A stretch of DNA of 64,000 nt from Jannaschia pagri (GCF_019655435.1 NZ_BPFH01000006.1:169974-233973); one strand, 5' to 3'; numbered from the stretch's first letter, positions 8,374-17,517 are shown. The notes: a model not told the origin generated them from the sequence alone. Made by a program: numbers and translations.

Positions 8374-9206
8374 TTGCTGCTGCCCTTTGGTCGGCGCCAG
8401 CCCAGGCGCAAACCGCCAAGGAATTGTTTGGCCGGGTGGATCGGCCCAGTGCCGCCCAGCCGGAACCCTACGGCCGCCATGCGCGGGGCTGTGCGGCGGG
8501 GCTGGTGGAACTGGCCGAGACGGGACCCAGTTGGCAGGCCATGCGGCTGAGCCGGAACCGCAACTGGGGTCACCCGGAGATGGTCGATCTGGTGCAAGAC
8601 CTGGCCCGGCACATGGATCGCATCGGCTGGGGTGGGATCTATGTGGGCGACCTGAGTGCGCCGCGTGGCGGCCCCATCTCCGGCCATGCGAGCCACCAGA
8701 TTGGGTTGGATGCGGATATCTGGCTCTATCCCGCCACGGATATGACCCTGTCCCGGCGGCAGCGCGAAAACCTGTCGGCGATTTCCATGCGGCGGCAGAA
8801 CGGCGCCTTTGTCAACGACAACTGGACCCGGGGCCAGCACGAGCTGATCAAGAAAGCCGCCCAGGACCCGCGGACGACGCGGATCTTCATCTTCCCCGGC
8901 GCCAAGGTTGAGATGTGCAAGACCGAGACTGGCGATCGGTCCTGGTTGCGCAAGGTACGGCCCTGGTACGGGCATCACTATCATTTCCACATTCGCATCG
9001 CTTGCCCACGCGGTGCCCGTAACTGTGAGGATCAGGCCGCGCCGCCGCCGGGCGATGGCTGCGCCGAGGCGCAGGATTGGGTGAACAACATCCTCAACCC
9101 GCCGCCGCCGGATCCCAACGCGCCGCCGCCGCGCCCCCGTGTTGAACCGACCTTGGCCGATATGCCCGCCCAATGCGCCGCTGTCTTGTCTGCGCCCTCG
9201 CGCTGA
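8346..9206 (+). CDS. mepA: Penicillin-insensitive murein endopeptidase
   Basis: MepA is a periplasmic zinc endopeptidase that cuts DD- and LD-crosslinks in peptidoglycan. The 286-residue product has a cleavable signal peptide (VRTVLACLIAAALWSAPAQAQ), the LAS metallopeptidase motif SGHASHQIGLDADIW with the metal-binding histidine and aspartate, and the second histidine block YGHHYHFHIRI. A cysteine-containing, proline-rich tail (NPPPPDPNAPPPRPR) follows the catalytic domain. The ATG at 8346 lies inside the permease gene (28-base overlap) and its end overlaps the next gene by 34 bases, so the three are probably co-translated. Confidence 0.93.
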   Translation: MVRTVLACLIAAALWSAPAQAQTAKELFGRVDRPSAAQPEPYGRHARGCAAGLVELAETGPSWQAMRLSRNRNWGHPEMVDLVQDLARHMDRIGWGGIYVGDLSAPRGGPISGHASHQIGLDADIWLYPATDMTLSRRQRENLSAISMRRQNGAFVNDNWTRGQHELIKKAAQDPRTTRIFIFPGAKVEMCKTETGDRSWLRKVRPWYGHHYHFHIRIACPRGARNCEDQAAPPPGDGCAEAQDWVNNILNPPPPDPNAPPPRPRVEPTLADMPAQCAAVLSAPSR

Positions 9207-10021
9207 CGCTGGCGGCCCCGGCCTGGGCCGCAGACCACCTTGGAAGCTACACTTGGACGCCCGATTGGCCCGAGGCGGGGGGCTTTTCGGCCCTCTGGCT
9301 TGGGCCTGACGGAGAGCAGTTCGCCACTCTGTCTGACAGGGGATACTGGGTGCAGGGGCGTCTGGTTCGGGACGCAACTGGGGCTGTCACATCGGTGAGG
9401 CAGGTGACCCACGGGCCTTTGTTGCGATCCACCGGTGGCCGGTTGCGAGGCAAAGAATTCGATGCCGAGGGTCTGGCGCGCACGGAGGCCGGGTGGTTCG
9501 TGGCCTTTGAAGGCGTCCACCGCGTGATGCGCCATGACACGCTCGACAGCCCACCGGAGCGGATCCCCTTGCCCCCGGCCTTCGACGGGCTCCAGGCGAA
9601 TTCGGGGCTGGAGGCGCTGGCGGCCTCCGCAGATGGTACGCTCTATGCCATCCCGGAGCGGTCGGGCGCGGTCGAGCGGCCCTTTCCGGTCTATTGCTAT
9701 GACACGGGACAGTGGCGGCAGCCCTTTGGCCTGCGCCGCGACGGGCCATTCCTCGTCTCGGGCGCCGATATCTTTGATGGACGCCTCTATATTCTGGAGC
9801 GGCATTTCGCTTTGGTTGGGTTTCGCAGCCGGGTCCGCAGTTTCGACATGACTGGCGGGGACGAACGGTTGGAGATGGAAAGCGGGTTGCGGGACCATGA
9901 CAACCTGGAAGGGATCGCCGTTTGGCAAGACGCCGATGGCCGGCGCCGTATGACGCTCGTGTCCGACAACAACCAACAGGTGCTGCAACGGACGGAGTTC
10001 GTGGACTACGTGCTGGACTAG
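9173..10021 (+). CDS. Esterase-like activity of phytase family protein (exported)
   Basis: This 282-residue protein starts with a signal peptide (RRCLVCALALTLAAPAWAAD) and matches the phytase-like beta-propeller family PF13449: GGFSALWLGPDGEQFATLSDRG, KEFDAEGLA and WFVAFEGVHRV are the recurring acidic blade signatures, and HDNLEGIAVW sits near the C-terminus. The name reflects weak esterase activity seen in some members; the natural substrate is unknown. It starts inside mepA, which argues for co-expression in the periplasm. The end is followed by a short gap before the convergent LOG-family gene. Confidence 0.8.
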   Translation: MRRCLVCALALTLAAPAWAADHLGSYTWTPDWPEAGGFSALWLGPDGEQFATLSDRGYWVQGRLVRDATGAVTSVRQVTHGPLLRSTGGRLRGKEFDAEGLARTEAGWFVAFEGVHRVMRHDTLDSPPERIPLPPAFDGLQANSGLEALAASADGTLYAIPERSGAVERPFPVYCYDTGQWRQPFGLRRDGPFLVSGADIFDGRLYILERHFALVGFRSRVRSFDMTGGDERLEMESGLRDHDNLEGIAVWQDADGRRRMTLVSDNNQQVLQRTEFVDYVLD

Positions 10022-10054
10022 GCCCGCGCCACCGGGCGCGCGGGCTGGTCGCGC

Positions 10055-10897
10055 CTAGAGCGAGGCGCGACGGGTGCGGGGCAGGTGCCAGCCATCCATG
10101 GCGGCCAAGGCGTCCTCGGCGGTTTCCACAAAGCGGAACAGGTCCAGGTCATCTTGCCCGATGGTGCCCGCGTCCAACAGCGCGTCCCAGTTGACGATGC
10201 TGCGCCAGAAGGTTTCGCCGAACAGCAGGACGGGCACACGTTCCATCCGCCCGGTTTGGATCAGGGTGAGGGTCTCGAACAACTCATCCAGGGTGCCGAA
10301 GCCGCCCGGAAAGACGCAGACGGCGGCGGCCCGCACCAGGAAGTGCATCTTGCGCACAGCGAAATAGTGGAAGTTGAACGCAAGCTCGGGCGTGACGTAA
10401 GGATTGGGCGCCTGTTCGTGGGGCAGCACGATGTTGAGCCCGATGGAACGGCCCCCCGCCTCGGCGGCGCCCCGGTTCCCGGCCTCCATCACGCCGGGTC
10501 CGCCGCCGGTCACCACCACGTTTTCCCGCCCGCCCGAGGTGGCCAAGGACCGTTCGGTCACCAGATGGGCGAAGCGCCGGGCCTCTTCGTATTGGCTGGA
10601 CAGGTCGCGCAGGGTCTCGGTCCGGGCCTGATCGCGATCTTCCGGGCGCGGCACGCGGGCGCCGCCGAATAGAACGACCGTGCTGTCGATCTGGGCCTCA
10701 TCCATCAGCAGGGTCGGCTTGAGCAGTTCAAGCTGAAGGCGGACGGGCCGCAGGTCGTCGCGACACAGGAAATCCTCGTCGGCAAAGGCCAGGCGGTAGG
10801 CAGGAGACCGGGTTTGCGGCGTGGAGGGCAGACCCTCGGCGGTTTCCACGTCCTCTCGCGAATGGCGCAGGGGATGGCGACGGTCGATCTCGGTCAT
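10055..10897 (-). CDS. LOG family protein (TIGR00730, nucleotide phosphoribohydrolase)
   Basis: The 280-residue product contains both LOG signatures, GGGPGVMEAGNRGA and PGGFGTLDELFETLT, which form the active site that cleaves nucleoside 5'-monophosphates to base and ribose 5-phosphate. In plants this activates cytokinins; in bacteria it more likely serves nucleotide salvage. An N-terminal extension of about 80 residues before the Rossmann core (STVVLFGGARV) is longer than in the short LOG proteins. The start at 10897 faces the dehydratase gene 60 bases away, so the two promoters share one small gap. Confidence 0.87.
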   Translation of the reverse strand: MTEIDRRHPLRHSREDVETAEGLPSTPQTRSPAYRLAFADEDFLCRDDLRPVRLQLELLKPTLLMDEAQIDSTVVLFGGARVPRPEDRDQARTETLRDLSSQYEEARRFAHLVTERSLATSGGRENVVVTGGGPGVMEAGNRGAAEAGGRSIGLNIVLPHEQAPNPYVTPELAFNFHYFAVRKMHFLVRAAAVCVFPGGFGTLDELFETLTLIQTGRMERVPVLLFGETFWRSIVNWDALLDAGTIGQDDLDLFRFVETAEDALAAMDGWHLPRTRRASL

Positions 10898-10957
10898 GGG
10901 TGGTCCTTGTCAGCGGCTCGGAGGTCCGGTGTAACAGGCAAAACGGAGGCGCGCGAT

Positions 10958-11896
10958 ATGGATTGGTTGGCACTCGATGGCACCGCCCGGCGGCAGGCGA
11001 TCAGCGCGGCGCAGGCGCGGGTCGCAGGGCACGCGCGGGTCACGCCGGTGGCGCAGCTGCGGCTGGGCGGGTTCGATGTGGACGTGAAGCTGGAGCAGAT
11101 GCAGCACACGGGCAGCTTCAAGGCCCGGGGGGCGTTCAACAACCTTCTGACGCGGGAGGTGCCGTCGGCGGGTGTGGTCGCGGCCTCTGGCGGGAACCAT
11201 GGGGCGGCGGTGGCCCATGCGGCGGCGTCGCTGGGGTATCCGGCCCATATCTTCGTGCCGGAGGTGGCGGGTCCAGCCAAGATCGCCGTGATCGAGCGGG
11301 CGGGCGCCACCTGTCACGTGGTCCCGGGGCTCTATGCGGACGCCCAGGAGGCGGCGCTGGATCACGAGGCGCGCACCGGGGCGATGCAGGTGCATCCCTA
11401 TGACATCCCCGAAACGGTGGCGGGGCAGGGAACCTGCTTTGCCGAGTGGGAAGATCAGGGATTGGACGCGGACACTGTCGTGATTGCCGTTGGGGGCGGA
11501 GGCCTGATCTCTGGGGCCTATTCCTGGTTTGCGGATCGGCGCCGCGTTGTGGCGGTGGAGCCGGAGACGTCCCGCGCGCTGAACGCTGCGCTGGCGGCGG
11601 GGGCGCCGGTGGATGTGCCCGTGTCGGGGGTGGCGGCCAACGCGCTGGGGGCCAAGCGGATCGGGTCGATTTGCTTTGGGCTGGCCCAGGGCCAAACCAG
11701 TGTGACGGTTACGGACGACGCCATCGTCGCGGCGCAGCAGATGCTTTGGCAAGAGGCGCGTCTGTTGGTGGAGCCGTCGGGTGCCGCTGCCTTGGCGGCG
11801 CTGACCTCGGGGGTCTATGTTCCCTCAGAGGGGGAGCGCGTCGCGGTCCTCATCTGTGGCGCCAATCCTGCGCCCGACCCATTTGCAGAAAGCTAA
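10958..11896 (+). CDS. PLP-dependent threonine/serine dehydratase
   Basis: This 312-residue fold-type II PLP enzyme has the lysine-bearing motif QMQHTGSFKARGAFN, the substrate loop ASGGNHGAAVAHAA and the phosphate-binding glycine loop VAVGGGGLISG. It should deaminate L-threonine or L-serine to 2-oxobutyrate or pyruvate. There is no C-terminal ACT regulatory domain, so it is the short catabolic type rather than the isoleucine-pathway IlvA. I chose the ATG at 10958, preceded by GGAGG at 10945-10949; the frame is open further upstream but only antisense to the LOG gene. The next gene follows after three bases. Confidence 0.87.
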   Translation: MDWLALDGTARRQAISAAQARVAGHARVTPVAQLRLGGFDVDVKLEQMQHTGSFKARGAFNNLLTREVPSAGVVAASGGNHGAAVAHAAASLGYPAHIFVPEVAGPAKIAVIERAGATCHVVPGLYADAQEAALDHEARTGAMQVHPYDIPETVAGQGTCFAEWEDQGLDADTVVIAVGGGGLISGAYSWFADRRRVVAVEPETSRALNAALAAGAPVDVPVSGVAANALGAKRIGSICFGLAQGQTSVTVTDDAIVAAQQMLWQEARLLVEPSGAAALAALTSGVYVPSEGERVAVLICGANPAPDPFAES

Positions 11897-11899
11897 ACC

Positions 11900-12409
11900 A
11901 TGGCCCTGACGGAAACGCCGAAGATCGACTTTGGCCAGCCTTGTCCCGATTTTACCCTGCCCGATGCCACGGGCACGCGGTTCGCGCGGGACGATCTGGC
12001 GGGGCCAGGGGGCCTCGTCGTGGCGTTTATCTGCAACCATTGTCCTTATGTGATCCGCCAGATTGACGGGTTGGCCGCCGATTTGGCCGCTTTGGCCGGG
12101 GCGGGTGTCGGGGCCTGCTGCATTATGCCCAACGATTGGACCGCCTACCCGGCGGATGCGCCAGACCGGATGGGCGCCTTTGCGGCGGCCCACGGGCTGA
12201 CGGTGCCCTATCTGGTGGATGAGACCCAGGCAGTGGCGCGGGCCATGGGCGCGGTCTGTACGCCCGATCTGTTTGGCTATGGCCCGGATCTGACGCTCCG
12301 CTATCGCGGGCGGCCGGCGGAGTTGCGGGCCGCGATGGAGGCCGTGACCCGGGGGGCGGACGTGCCGGATCAGGTGCCGGGCATGGGTTGTTCCATCAAG
12401 TGGCGCTAG
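11900..12409 (+). CDS. Thioredoxin family protein (AhpC/TSA-like)
   Basis: This 169-residue cytoplasmic protein has the thioredoxin-like peroxiredoxin fold with the redox motif FICNHCPYVIRQID (a CxxC preceding proline-tyrosine), after the N-terminal CPDFTLPDATG strand. These CNHCPYV proteins are common in bacteria and thought to be thiol oxidoreductases, though their partner is unknown. It begins three bases after the dehydratase gene, so the two form an operon. It ends overlapping the convergent YdcZ-type gene by 4 bases. Confidence 0.85.
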   Translation: MALTETPKIDFGQPCPDFTLPDATGTRFARDDLAGPGGLVVAFICNHCPYVIRQIDGLAADLAALAGAGVGACCIMPNDWTAYPADAPDRMGAFAAAHGLTVPYLVDETQAVARAMGAVCTPDLFGYGPDLTLRYRGRPAELRAAMEAVTRGADVPDQVPGMGCSIKWR

Positions 12410-12861
12410 AGCCGGGACAGAACCAGCCCACCCGCCACGAGCGCCAAGGCCAACAGGCGGGTTGGCGTGATCGGATGGACCGGCAGGTTGAAGGCGCCCA
12501 GCGCATCGAGGACCAGGGCCGCCGAGAGTTGCCCGAGCAAAAGCGCCGCGAAGGCCGTCAGGATCCCAATCGACGGCACCGACCACAGCATCGCCCAGAC
12601 CACCGCCGCGCCGAGTAGCCCGCCCGCCAGCATCCAGAGCGGCTGGGATGGGGCGGCCAGCAAGGCGCCGCCCTGACCAAGGGCCAAAGACAGGACCAGC
12701 AGCGCGGCAAAGCCAACGCCAAAGGAAACGGCTGCTGCGGCCACGCCACCACCGATGGCACGGCCCAGGGCGGCGTTCAGCGGCGCTTGGATGCCAAAGC
12801 CCACGCCGACGGCAAAGACCACGATCACCGGGATCAGGATGGCGGGGGAGAGGGTGGGCAT
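12406..12861 (-). CDS. DMT family transporter of the YdcZ (DUF606) type
   Basis: This 151-residue protein is almost entirely hydrophobic, with five predicted helices, and fits the DUF606/YdcZ branch of the drug/metabolite transporter superfamily: a half-size EmrE-like protein with [15 protein letters not shown] in the first loop and [13 protein letters not shown] later. Half-size members work as dimers. The substrate is unknown. It is read toward the thioredoxin-like gene and starts 159 bases from dapD in divergent orientation. Confidence 0.83.
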   Translation of the reverse strand: MPTLSPAILIPVIVVFAVGVGFGIQAPLNAALGRAIGGGVAAAAVSFGVGFAALLVLSLALGQGGALLAAPSQPLWMLAGGLLGAAVVWAMLWSVPSIGILTAFAALLLGQLSAALVLDALGAFNLPVHPITPTRLLALALVAGGLVLSRL

Positions 12862-13020
12862 GGCGCGGCTCCGGGATTGGTCGGGTCACCCAGCGGTGAC
12901 TGGGACGGGCCCGCGCGTCAACCGCCCAAAGGGGCGTCGGGGTCTCGGGGCATTGCCCCCCGGTGCGGCCGTGGGGTAGAGCGGGCCGATCCTGATTTCT
13001 CACGCCCGGAGCACCGCCCC

Positions 13021-13848
13021 ATGTCGAACGCACAGCTCGAAACCGCCATCGAAGCCGCCTGGGAGTCGCGCGACACGGTCACGCCCCAGACCACCGGCGA
13101 GGCGCGGGACGCGATTGAGGCGACCCTTGAGGCGCTCGACAACGGCAGCCTACGGGTGGCGGAGCGGCTGGCGAGCGGTGACTGGCATGTGAACCAATGG
13201 GCCAAAAAAGCGGTGCTGCTGGGCTTTCGCATCAAGGACATGGAGCCCCACGAAGGCGGGCCACAGGGCTCCACCTGGTGGGACAAGGTGGACAGCAAGT
13301 TCCACGGCTGGAACTCTGCCAAGTGGGAGGCCGCCGGCTTCCGCGCCGTCCCCAACTGCGTCGTGCGCAAATCGGCCTATGTGGCGCCGGGCGTGGTTCT
13401 GATGCCGTCCTTCGTGAACCTGGGCGCCTATGTGGATTCGGGCACCATGGTGGACACCTGGGCCACGGTCGGGTCCTGCGCCCAGATCGGCAAGAACGTC
13501 CACCTGTCCGGCGGTGTGGGCATCGGCGGCGTACTGGAGCCTATGCAGGCGGGCCCCACGATCATCGAGGACAACTGCTTCATCGGGGCCCGCTCCGAGG
13601 TCGTCGAGGGCTGCATCGTGCGCGAGGGGTCGGTCCTGGGAATGGGCGTGTTCATCGGCAAATCCACCAAGATCGTGGACCGCGAAACCGGTGAGGTCAT
13701 GTACGGTGAGGTCCCGCCCTATTCGGTCGTCGTCGCGGGGTCGATGCCGTCCAAGAACGGCATTAACCTCTATTGTGCGGTGATCGTGAAGCGGGTGGAT
13801 GAGCAGACACGCTCGAAAACCGGCATTAACGAGCTGCTGCGCGACTAA
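13021..13848 (+). CDS. dapD: 2,3,4,5-tetrahydropyridine-2,6-dicarboxylate N-succinyltransferase
   Basis: DapD adds succinyl from succinyl-CoA to tetrahydrodipicolinate in the lysine and meso-diaminopimelate pathway. The 275-residue product has an N-terminal helical domain and a left-handed beta-helix of hexapeptide repeats ([27 protein letters not shown], then [11 protein letters not shown]), typical of this trimeric enzyme. I start it at the ATG at 13021 ([18 protein letters not shown]), which matches the family; the open frame upstream is spurious. dapE lies 1.1 kb downstream on the same strand. Confidence 0.96.
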   Translation: MSNAQLETAIEAAWESRDTVTPQTTGEARDAIEATLEALDNGSLRVAERLASGDWHVNQWAKKAVLLGFRIKDMEPHEGGPQGSTWWDKVDSKFHGWNSAKWEAAGFRAVPNCVVRKSAYVAPGVVLMPSFVNLGAYVDSGTMVDTWATVGSCAQIGKNVHLSGGVGIGGVLEPMQAGPTIIEDNCFIGARSEVVEGCIVREGSVLGMGVFIGKSTKIVDRETGEVMYGEVPPYSVVVAGSMPSKNGINLYCAVIVKRVDEQTRSKTGINELLRD

Positions 13849-13890
13849 GCATTTGGGGTGCCGCCCATTGTGGCACCTGGTGCGCCGGGG

Positions 13891-14187
13891 CTAACCGCCT
13901 GATTGGTCGCGGTTGGCCACACGCGCGATGGCGGCCTGCTGCTGTTGGACCAAAGCGTCCTGCCGGAGGCGCTGGGCCTCAATCTCGTCCATGATCCGGA
14001 GCGCCTGGGCCTCCCGGCCCATGGCCTTCCACCTGGCTTTGCGCCAGGCGCGTTTCGCGGTTTCGGGCGACCAGGGAAGCTTGGCCTCTGCCAACCAGCG
14101 GCGCAAAACGGGCGGCAGCCGGTCATAAGCGGCCATATTGTCCCGCTGGGCCCGGCTAAGTGTCAGGTTTGTGCGCTGGTTGCTCAT
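13891..14187 (-). CDS. DUF6525 family small protein
   Basis: This 98-residue basic protein matches the Rhodobacterales family DUF6525: MSNQRTNLTL at the start, then AYDRLPPVLRRWLAEAKLPWSPETAKRAWRKA, a segment with invariant proline and tryptophan positions. The C-terminus is a charged helix rich in glutamine and alanine. No function is known. It lies alone between dapD and the stress-type membrane protein gene, on the opposite strand to both. Confidence 0.75.
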   Translation of the reverse strand: MSNQRTNLTLSRAQRDNMAAYDRLPPVLRRWLAEAKLPWSPETAKRAWRKARWKAMGREAQALRIMDEIEAQRLRQDALVQQQQAAIARVANRDQSGG

Positions 14188-14314
14188 CCCACCCCCTGTC
14201 GTCGGAATATTGTCGCTGGGGTGGGCCTGTCAAACGGGCAAAGCCGCACATATCTGGGAACCTAGGCGCGGTGCGGGCCGTTCCTTATACGCACACCATC
14301 ACGGGAGAGCGACA

Positions 14315-14569
14315 ATGCAAGGTTTGGGATGGATCGCTGCCATCTTCGTGGGCGGCTTGGCCGGATGGATCGGCAGCATGATCATGAAGGCCAAGACCGG
14401 CCTGCTCATGAACATCGTCTTGGGTATTCTTGGTGCGGTGATTGCGAATTTCCTGCTGAGCCTTGTGGGCATTTACGCCGCTGGCGCCTGGGTGTCGCAG
14501 CTTGTGGTCGGCATCGCTGGGGCCTGCATTCTGATCGCAGGGGTGCGCATGGTGCGGGGCCGCGCCTGA
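14315..14569 (+). CDS. GlsB/YeaQ/YmgE family stress-response membrane protein
   Basis: This 84-residue protein consists of three short hydrophobic helices with glycine-rich turns (IFVGGLAGWIGSMIM, NIVLGILGAVIANFLL), matching the transglycosylase-associated family that includes YeaQ and YmgE. These are small inner-membrane proteins linked to general stress. A GGGAGAG ribosome binding site at 14302-14308 supports the ATG at 14315; an upstream open frame is not conserved. It is followed 41 bases later by a conserved unknown gene coupled to dapE. Confidence 0.88.
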   Translation: MQGLGWIAAIFVGGLAGWIGSMIMKAKTGLLMNIVLGILGAVIANFLLSLVGIYAAGAWVSQLVVGIAGACILIAGVRMVRGRA

Positions 14570-14610
14570 CCCGCTTGACAACCCACTGGGCGGAACCCAC
14601 ACCCGGACAC

Positions 14611-14955
14611 ATGGCCCAGACCCCGAAGAAACCGAAGCGACCCCATGCGGTCTTTACCCTGCTGGTGGAGGTGGGGCGGCGCGCGAACGATGGCCTACCC
14701 GAGGGGGCCTCTGGCGCGGCGCTGATGTGCTATGCCTCTGGCGTGGACGAGGAAGAGGCCGTGCGCGAAACCGTCGCCGTTCTCAAGCAGGCCGATTTGA
14801 ACGTGCTGGAGGTGACCGGCTACGGCACCTTGGACGAACGGCTGGACCAGGGTCACGACATCGAAGCCGATGAGCGCGCCTTGATGGATCGGGCCTTGGC
14901 GGAAAACTCCGTCATTGTCGCGCAAACCACTGTGTTCCGCGAGGACGAGGCATGA
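14611..14955 (+). CDS. Conserved unknown protein translationally coupled to dapE
   Basis: I do not recognise a named domain in this 114-residue acidic protein. It starts [24 protein letters not shown], has an alternating beta-alpha pattern ([24 protein letters not shown]) suggestive of a small ferredoxin-like fold, and has no signal peptide or membrane helix. Its stop overlaps the dapE start as ATGA at 14952-14955, so it is probably made in step with DapE. That suggests, but does not show, a link to lysine or diaminopimelate synthesis. Confidence 0.75.
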   Translation: MAQTPKKPKRPHAVFTLLVEVGRRANDGLPEGASGAALMCYASGVDEEEAVRETVAVLKQADLNVLEVTGYGTLDERLDQGHDIEADERALMDRALAENSVIVAQTTVFREDEA

Positions 14956-16115
14956 GCGTCGACCCGGTGGCCCTGACAGCGGACCTGGTGCGGTGCCCCT
15001 CGGTCACCCCGACGGAAGGCGGCGCGCTGGTGTTGCTGGAGGCGCTGCTCTCCGAGGCCGGGTTTACCTGTACCCGCGTGGATCGAGGCGGGGTTGCGAA
15101 CCTTTACGCGCGCTGGGGCGCCAAAGGCCATGGGCGAACCTTCGGGTTCAATGGGCATACGGATGTCGTGCCCGTGGGGGACTTGGCGGCCTGGACCCAT
15201 GATCCCTTCGGCGCGGTGATCGAGGACGGATGGCTCTATGGTCGTGGGGCCACGGATATGAAGTCTGGTGTGGCGGCCTTTGCCGCGGCGGCGGTGGATT
15301 ACGTCACTGCGACCCCGCCGGACGGGGCGGTCGTCTTGGCCATTACCGGCGACGAAGAGGGCGACGCCCTGCATGGCACGACGGCCCTGCTCGATTGGAT
15401 GGACGCCGAGGGCGAGCGGTTGGATGCTTGTTTGGTCGGCGAACCGACCAGCCCCGACCACATGGGCCAAATGATGAAGATCGGGCGGCGCGGCTCCATG
15501 ACCGTCTGGATCACGCTGCGGGGGCGTCAGGGCCATGCGGCCTATCCCGATCGCGCGTTGAATCCATTGCCTGCCATGGCCCATTTGATGGCACGTTTGT
15601 CGGACCATGTGCTGGACACTGGCACGGAGCATTTCGATGCCTCGACCTTGGCGGTGGTGACGATGGATACGGGCAATGCCGCAACCAATGTCATCCCTGC
15701 CGAGACACGGGCCACGGTGAACATCCGGTTCAATGATGCCCATACGTCGGACAGTTTGCGCGAATTGGTGCAGGCCGAGATCGACCGGATCACCCGGGAC
15801 CATGGCGTGACGGCTGAGATGGAGGTCAAGGTCTCGGGCGAGAGTTTCATCACACCCCCTGGACCCCTGTCAGAGTTGGTCTCCGCCGCAGTCCAGACCG
15901 AGACCAACCGGGTGCCAGAGATGTCGACGACGGGCGGGACCTCAGACGCGCGTTTCGTCAAAAGCCACTGTCCGGTTGTGGAGTTCGGCCTCGTCGGACA
16001 TCGGATGCACGCGGTCGATGAACGTGTGCGGGTGGAACAGATCCACCAGCTGAAAGCGATCTACGGTCGGATTTTGAGGGACTACTTTGCGGGAGAGCCA
16101 AAGACTTTTCGCTGA
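14952..16115 (+). CDS. dapE: Succinyl-diaminopimelate desuccinylase
   Basis: DapE is a di-zinc hydrolase that releases succinate and LL-diaminopimelate, on the way to lysine and peptidoglycan. The 387-residue M20-family product shows [13 protein letters not shown] (first metal histidine and catalytic aspartate), [21 protein letters not shown] (catalytic and metal glutamates) and, near the end, [21 protein letters not shown]. The length is normal. Its last codons (PKTFR) and stop lie inside a perfect hairpin, 16100-16124, so the C-terminal tail is dictated by the repeat element described separately. Confidence 0.96.
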   Translation: MSVDPVALTADLVRCPSVTPTEGGALVLLEALLSEAGFTCTRVDRGGVANLYARWGAKGHGRTFGFNGHTDVVPVGDLAAWTHDPFGAVIEDGWLYGRGATDMKSGVAAFAAAAVDYVTATPPDGAVVLAITGDEEGDALHGTTALLDWMDAEGERLDACLVGEPTSPDHMGQMMKIGRRGSMTVWITLRGRQGHAAYPDRALNPLPAMAHLMARLSDHVLDTGTEHFDASTLAVVTMDTGNAATNVIPAETRATVNIRFNDAHTSDSLRELVQAEIDRITRDHGVTAEMEVKVSGESFITPPGPLSELVSAAVQTETNRVPEMSTTGGTSDARFVKSHCPVVEFGLVGHRMHAVDERVRVEQIHQLKAIYGRILRDYFAGEPKTFR

Positions 16116-16149
16116 AAAGTCTTTGAAAAAGTCTTCAGAGAAGACTTTT
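16100..16149. repeat. Two-hairpin element, copy 1 (dapE 3' end)
   Basis: Hairpin A at 16100-16124 has perfect 11-base arms (AAAGACTTTTC / GAAAAGTCTTT) around a 3-base loop and includes the last dapE codons and stop. Hairpin B at 16127-16149 has perfect 10-base arms (AAAAGTCTTC / GAAGACTTTT) around AGA. B has A-runs on one side and T-runs on the other, so it can terminate transcription from both dapE and the convergent yaaA. A second copy lies at 26023-26073. Confidence 0.85.
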
Positions 16150-16160
16150 GGCCCCCACCG

Positions 16161-16931
16161 TCAGGCCGCGGTGCGGGCCTCGGCGGGGCGCAGGAAAACA
16201 GGCGCATCTTCGGTCGAGCGATCTGGCTGATAGACGTAGCCGCCCGTCTCGAACCCCTGCAGATCCGAGGGATGCTGGACACGGTTCTCCAGCGCGAAGC
16301 GCGCCATCGCCCCCCGCGCCTGTTTGGCGAAGAAGCTTACGATCTTTGGGCCGCCCGGCTTATCCTCCAGAAAGGTGGGGGTCACGACGGGCAGGGACAG
16401 AGCCTTACGATCCACCGCGCCGAAATACTCCTGACTGGCGCAATTGAGCAGCCAACCGGCGCCGGTGGCCTCGGCATCCGCCGTCAGCGTTTTGGCAATG
16501 CGGTCGCCCCAAAAGGCATAGAGATCGCGACCCCGGCGGGTCGACAGCTTGCTGCCCATTTCCAAACGATATGGCTTCAACGCATCGAGCGGACGCAAGA
16601 GGCCGTAGAGGCCAGACAGAATGCGCAAATGCTCCTGACCATAGCGCAGGGCGTCGTCAGACAAGGTGGCGGCGTCGAGCCCGGTGTAGGTGTCGCCATT
16701 GAACGCAAAGATCGCCGGCTTTTCGGGCGCCATGTCCCAGTCACGGAAGCGGTCGCGGTTCAGCCGTGCCAGCTTCTCTGAGATGTCCATCAAGGCCTGG
16801 AGGTCTTTGATCCCCTTGCGGCGGGCCGTCCGCACCAAGCTGGCCGTCTCTTCGGGGAAGCGCGGGGCGGTTGTGTCCACCTCGATGGGATCGAAATCGA
16901 GGGATTTGGCGGGAGAGATGACGGTCAGCAT
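16161..16931 (-). CDS. yaaA: Peroxide stress protein YaaA
   Basis: This 256-residue DUF328 protein starts MLTVISPAKSLDFD and contains the family segments FNGDTYTGLDAATLSDD, RILSGLYGLLRPLD and NCASQEYFGAVD. In Escherichia coli YaaA limits intracellular iron during peroxide stress and belongs to the OxyR regulon; the fold binds DNA in vitro. The C-terminus carries the usual FFAKQARGAMARF block. It is a single gene, convergent with dapE across the hairpin pair and divergent from the DUF3775 gene. Confidence 0.93.
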   Translation of the reverse strand: MLTVISPAKSLDFDPIEVDTTAPRFPEETASLVRTARRKGIKDLQALMDISEKLARLNRDRFRDWDMAPEKPAIFAFNGDTYTGLDAATLSDDALRYGQEHLRILSGLYGLLRPLDALKPYRLEMGSKLSTRRGRDLYAFWGDRIAKTLTADAEATGAGWLLNCASQEYFGAVDRKALSLPVVTPTFLEDKPGGPKIVSFFAKQARGAMARFALENRVQHPSDLQGFETGGYVYQPDRSTEDAPVFLRPAEARTAA

Positions 16932-17081
16932 GGCGGTCCTCCGGTCAGGTCCTCCTCATTTAGGGGAACGGGCGGGAGGCTCAACAAAAGTCTGCTCACT
17001 GGGCGTCCGGTTGACACATGTCATGGTCCCTTGGCCGTCGGCCGTCGCAGAGTGTCGTCACGCCACAGCAGGGAGACGGAC

Positions 17082-17399
17082 ATGGCCGAAATAGCCCCCA
17101 CGAAGATCGCCCAGGTCATCCTGTATGGGCAAGAGTTGGACCGTGCCGAGCCGGAGTTGCGCGGGTTTCTGGAAACCCTGGGCGAAGAGGAACGGTACGC
17201 GCTTGTGGCCATCATGTGGATCGGGCGAGAGAGTTTCGCGCCGGAGGAGTTTGCCGAGGCCCTGGCGACCGCGCGACGCGAGGGGCAGACGCCCACCGCC
17301 GATTACCTCATCGGGACGCCCCATTTTGCGGACCACTTGGAGGCGGGGATGGAGGCTTTGGGGATGGACCCCATGCGCGCGGAGGAGGATTTGCGCTAG
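17082..17399 (+). CDS. DUF3775 domain protein
   Basis: This 105-residue acidic protein matches DUF3775, a small helical family of alphaproteobacteria: MAEIAPTKIAQVILYGQELD at the start, then EEERYALVAIMWIGRESF and a C-terminal PHFADHLEAGMEALG helix. No function is established. The ATG at 17082 follows GGGAGACGG, a fair ribosome binding site, and a perfect -35-like TTGACA lies at 17011-17016, though I see no clear -10 to pair with it. It is monocistronic and convergent with recQ. Confidence 0.82.
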   Translation: MAEIAPTKIAQVILYGQELDRAEPELRGFLETLGEEERYALVAIMWIGRESFAPEEFAEALATARREGQTPTADYLIGTPHFADHLEAGMEALGMDPMRAEEDLR

Positions 17400-17517
17400 T
17401 TCGGCGCTGACGTGACCAAAAGGCCCCCAAGGGGCGTGTGTTGGCGGCGTCGTTCCACCGCTGTGGCGTCTGTCTTTGGTGGAGCGGTCGAGCCTGCCAC
17501 TTGTCCCGTGTTCGAGG

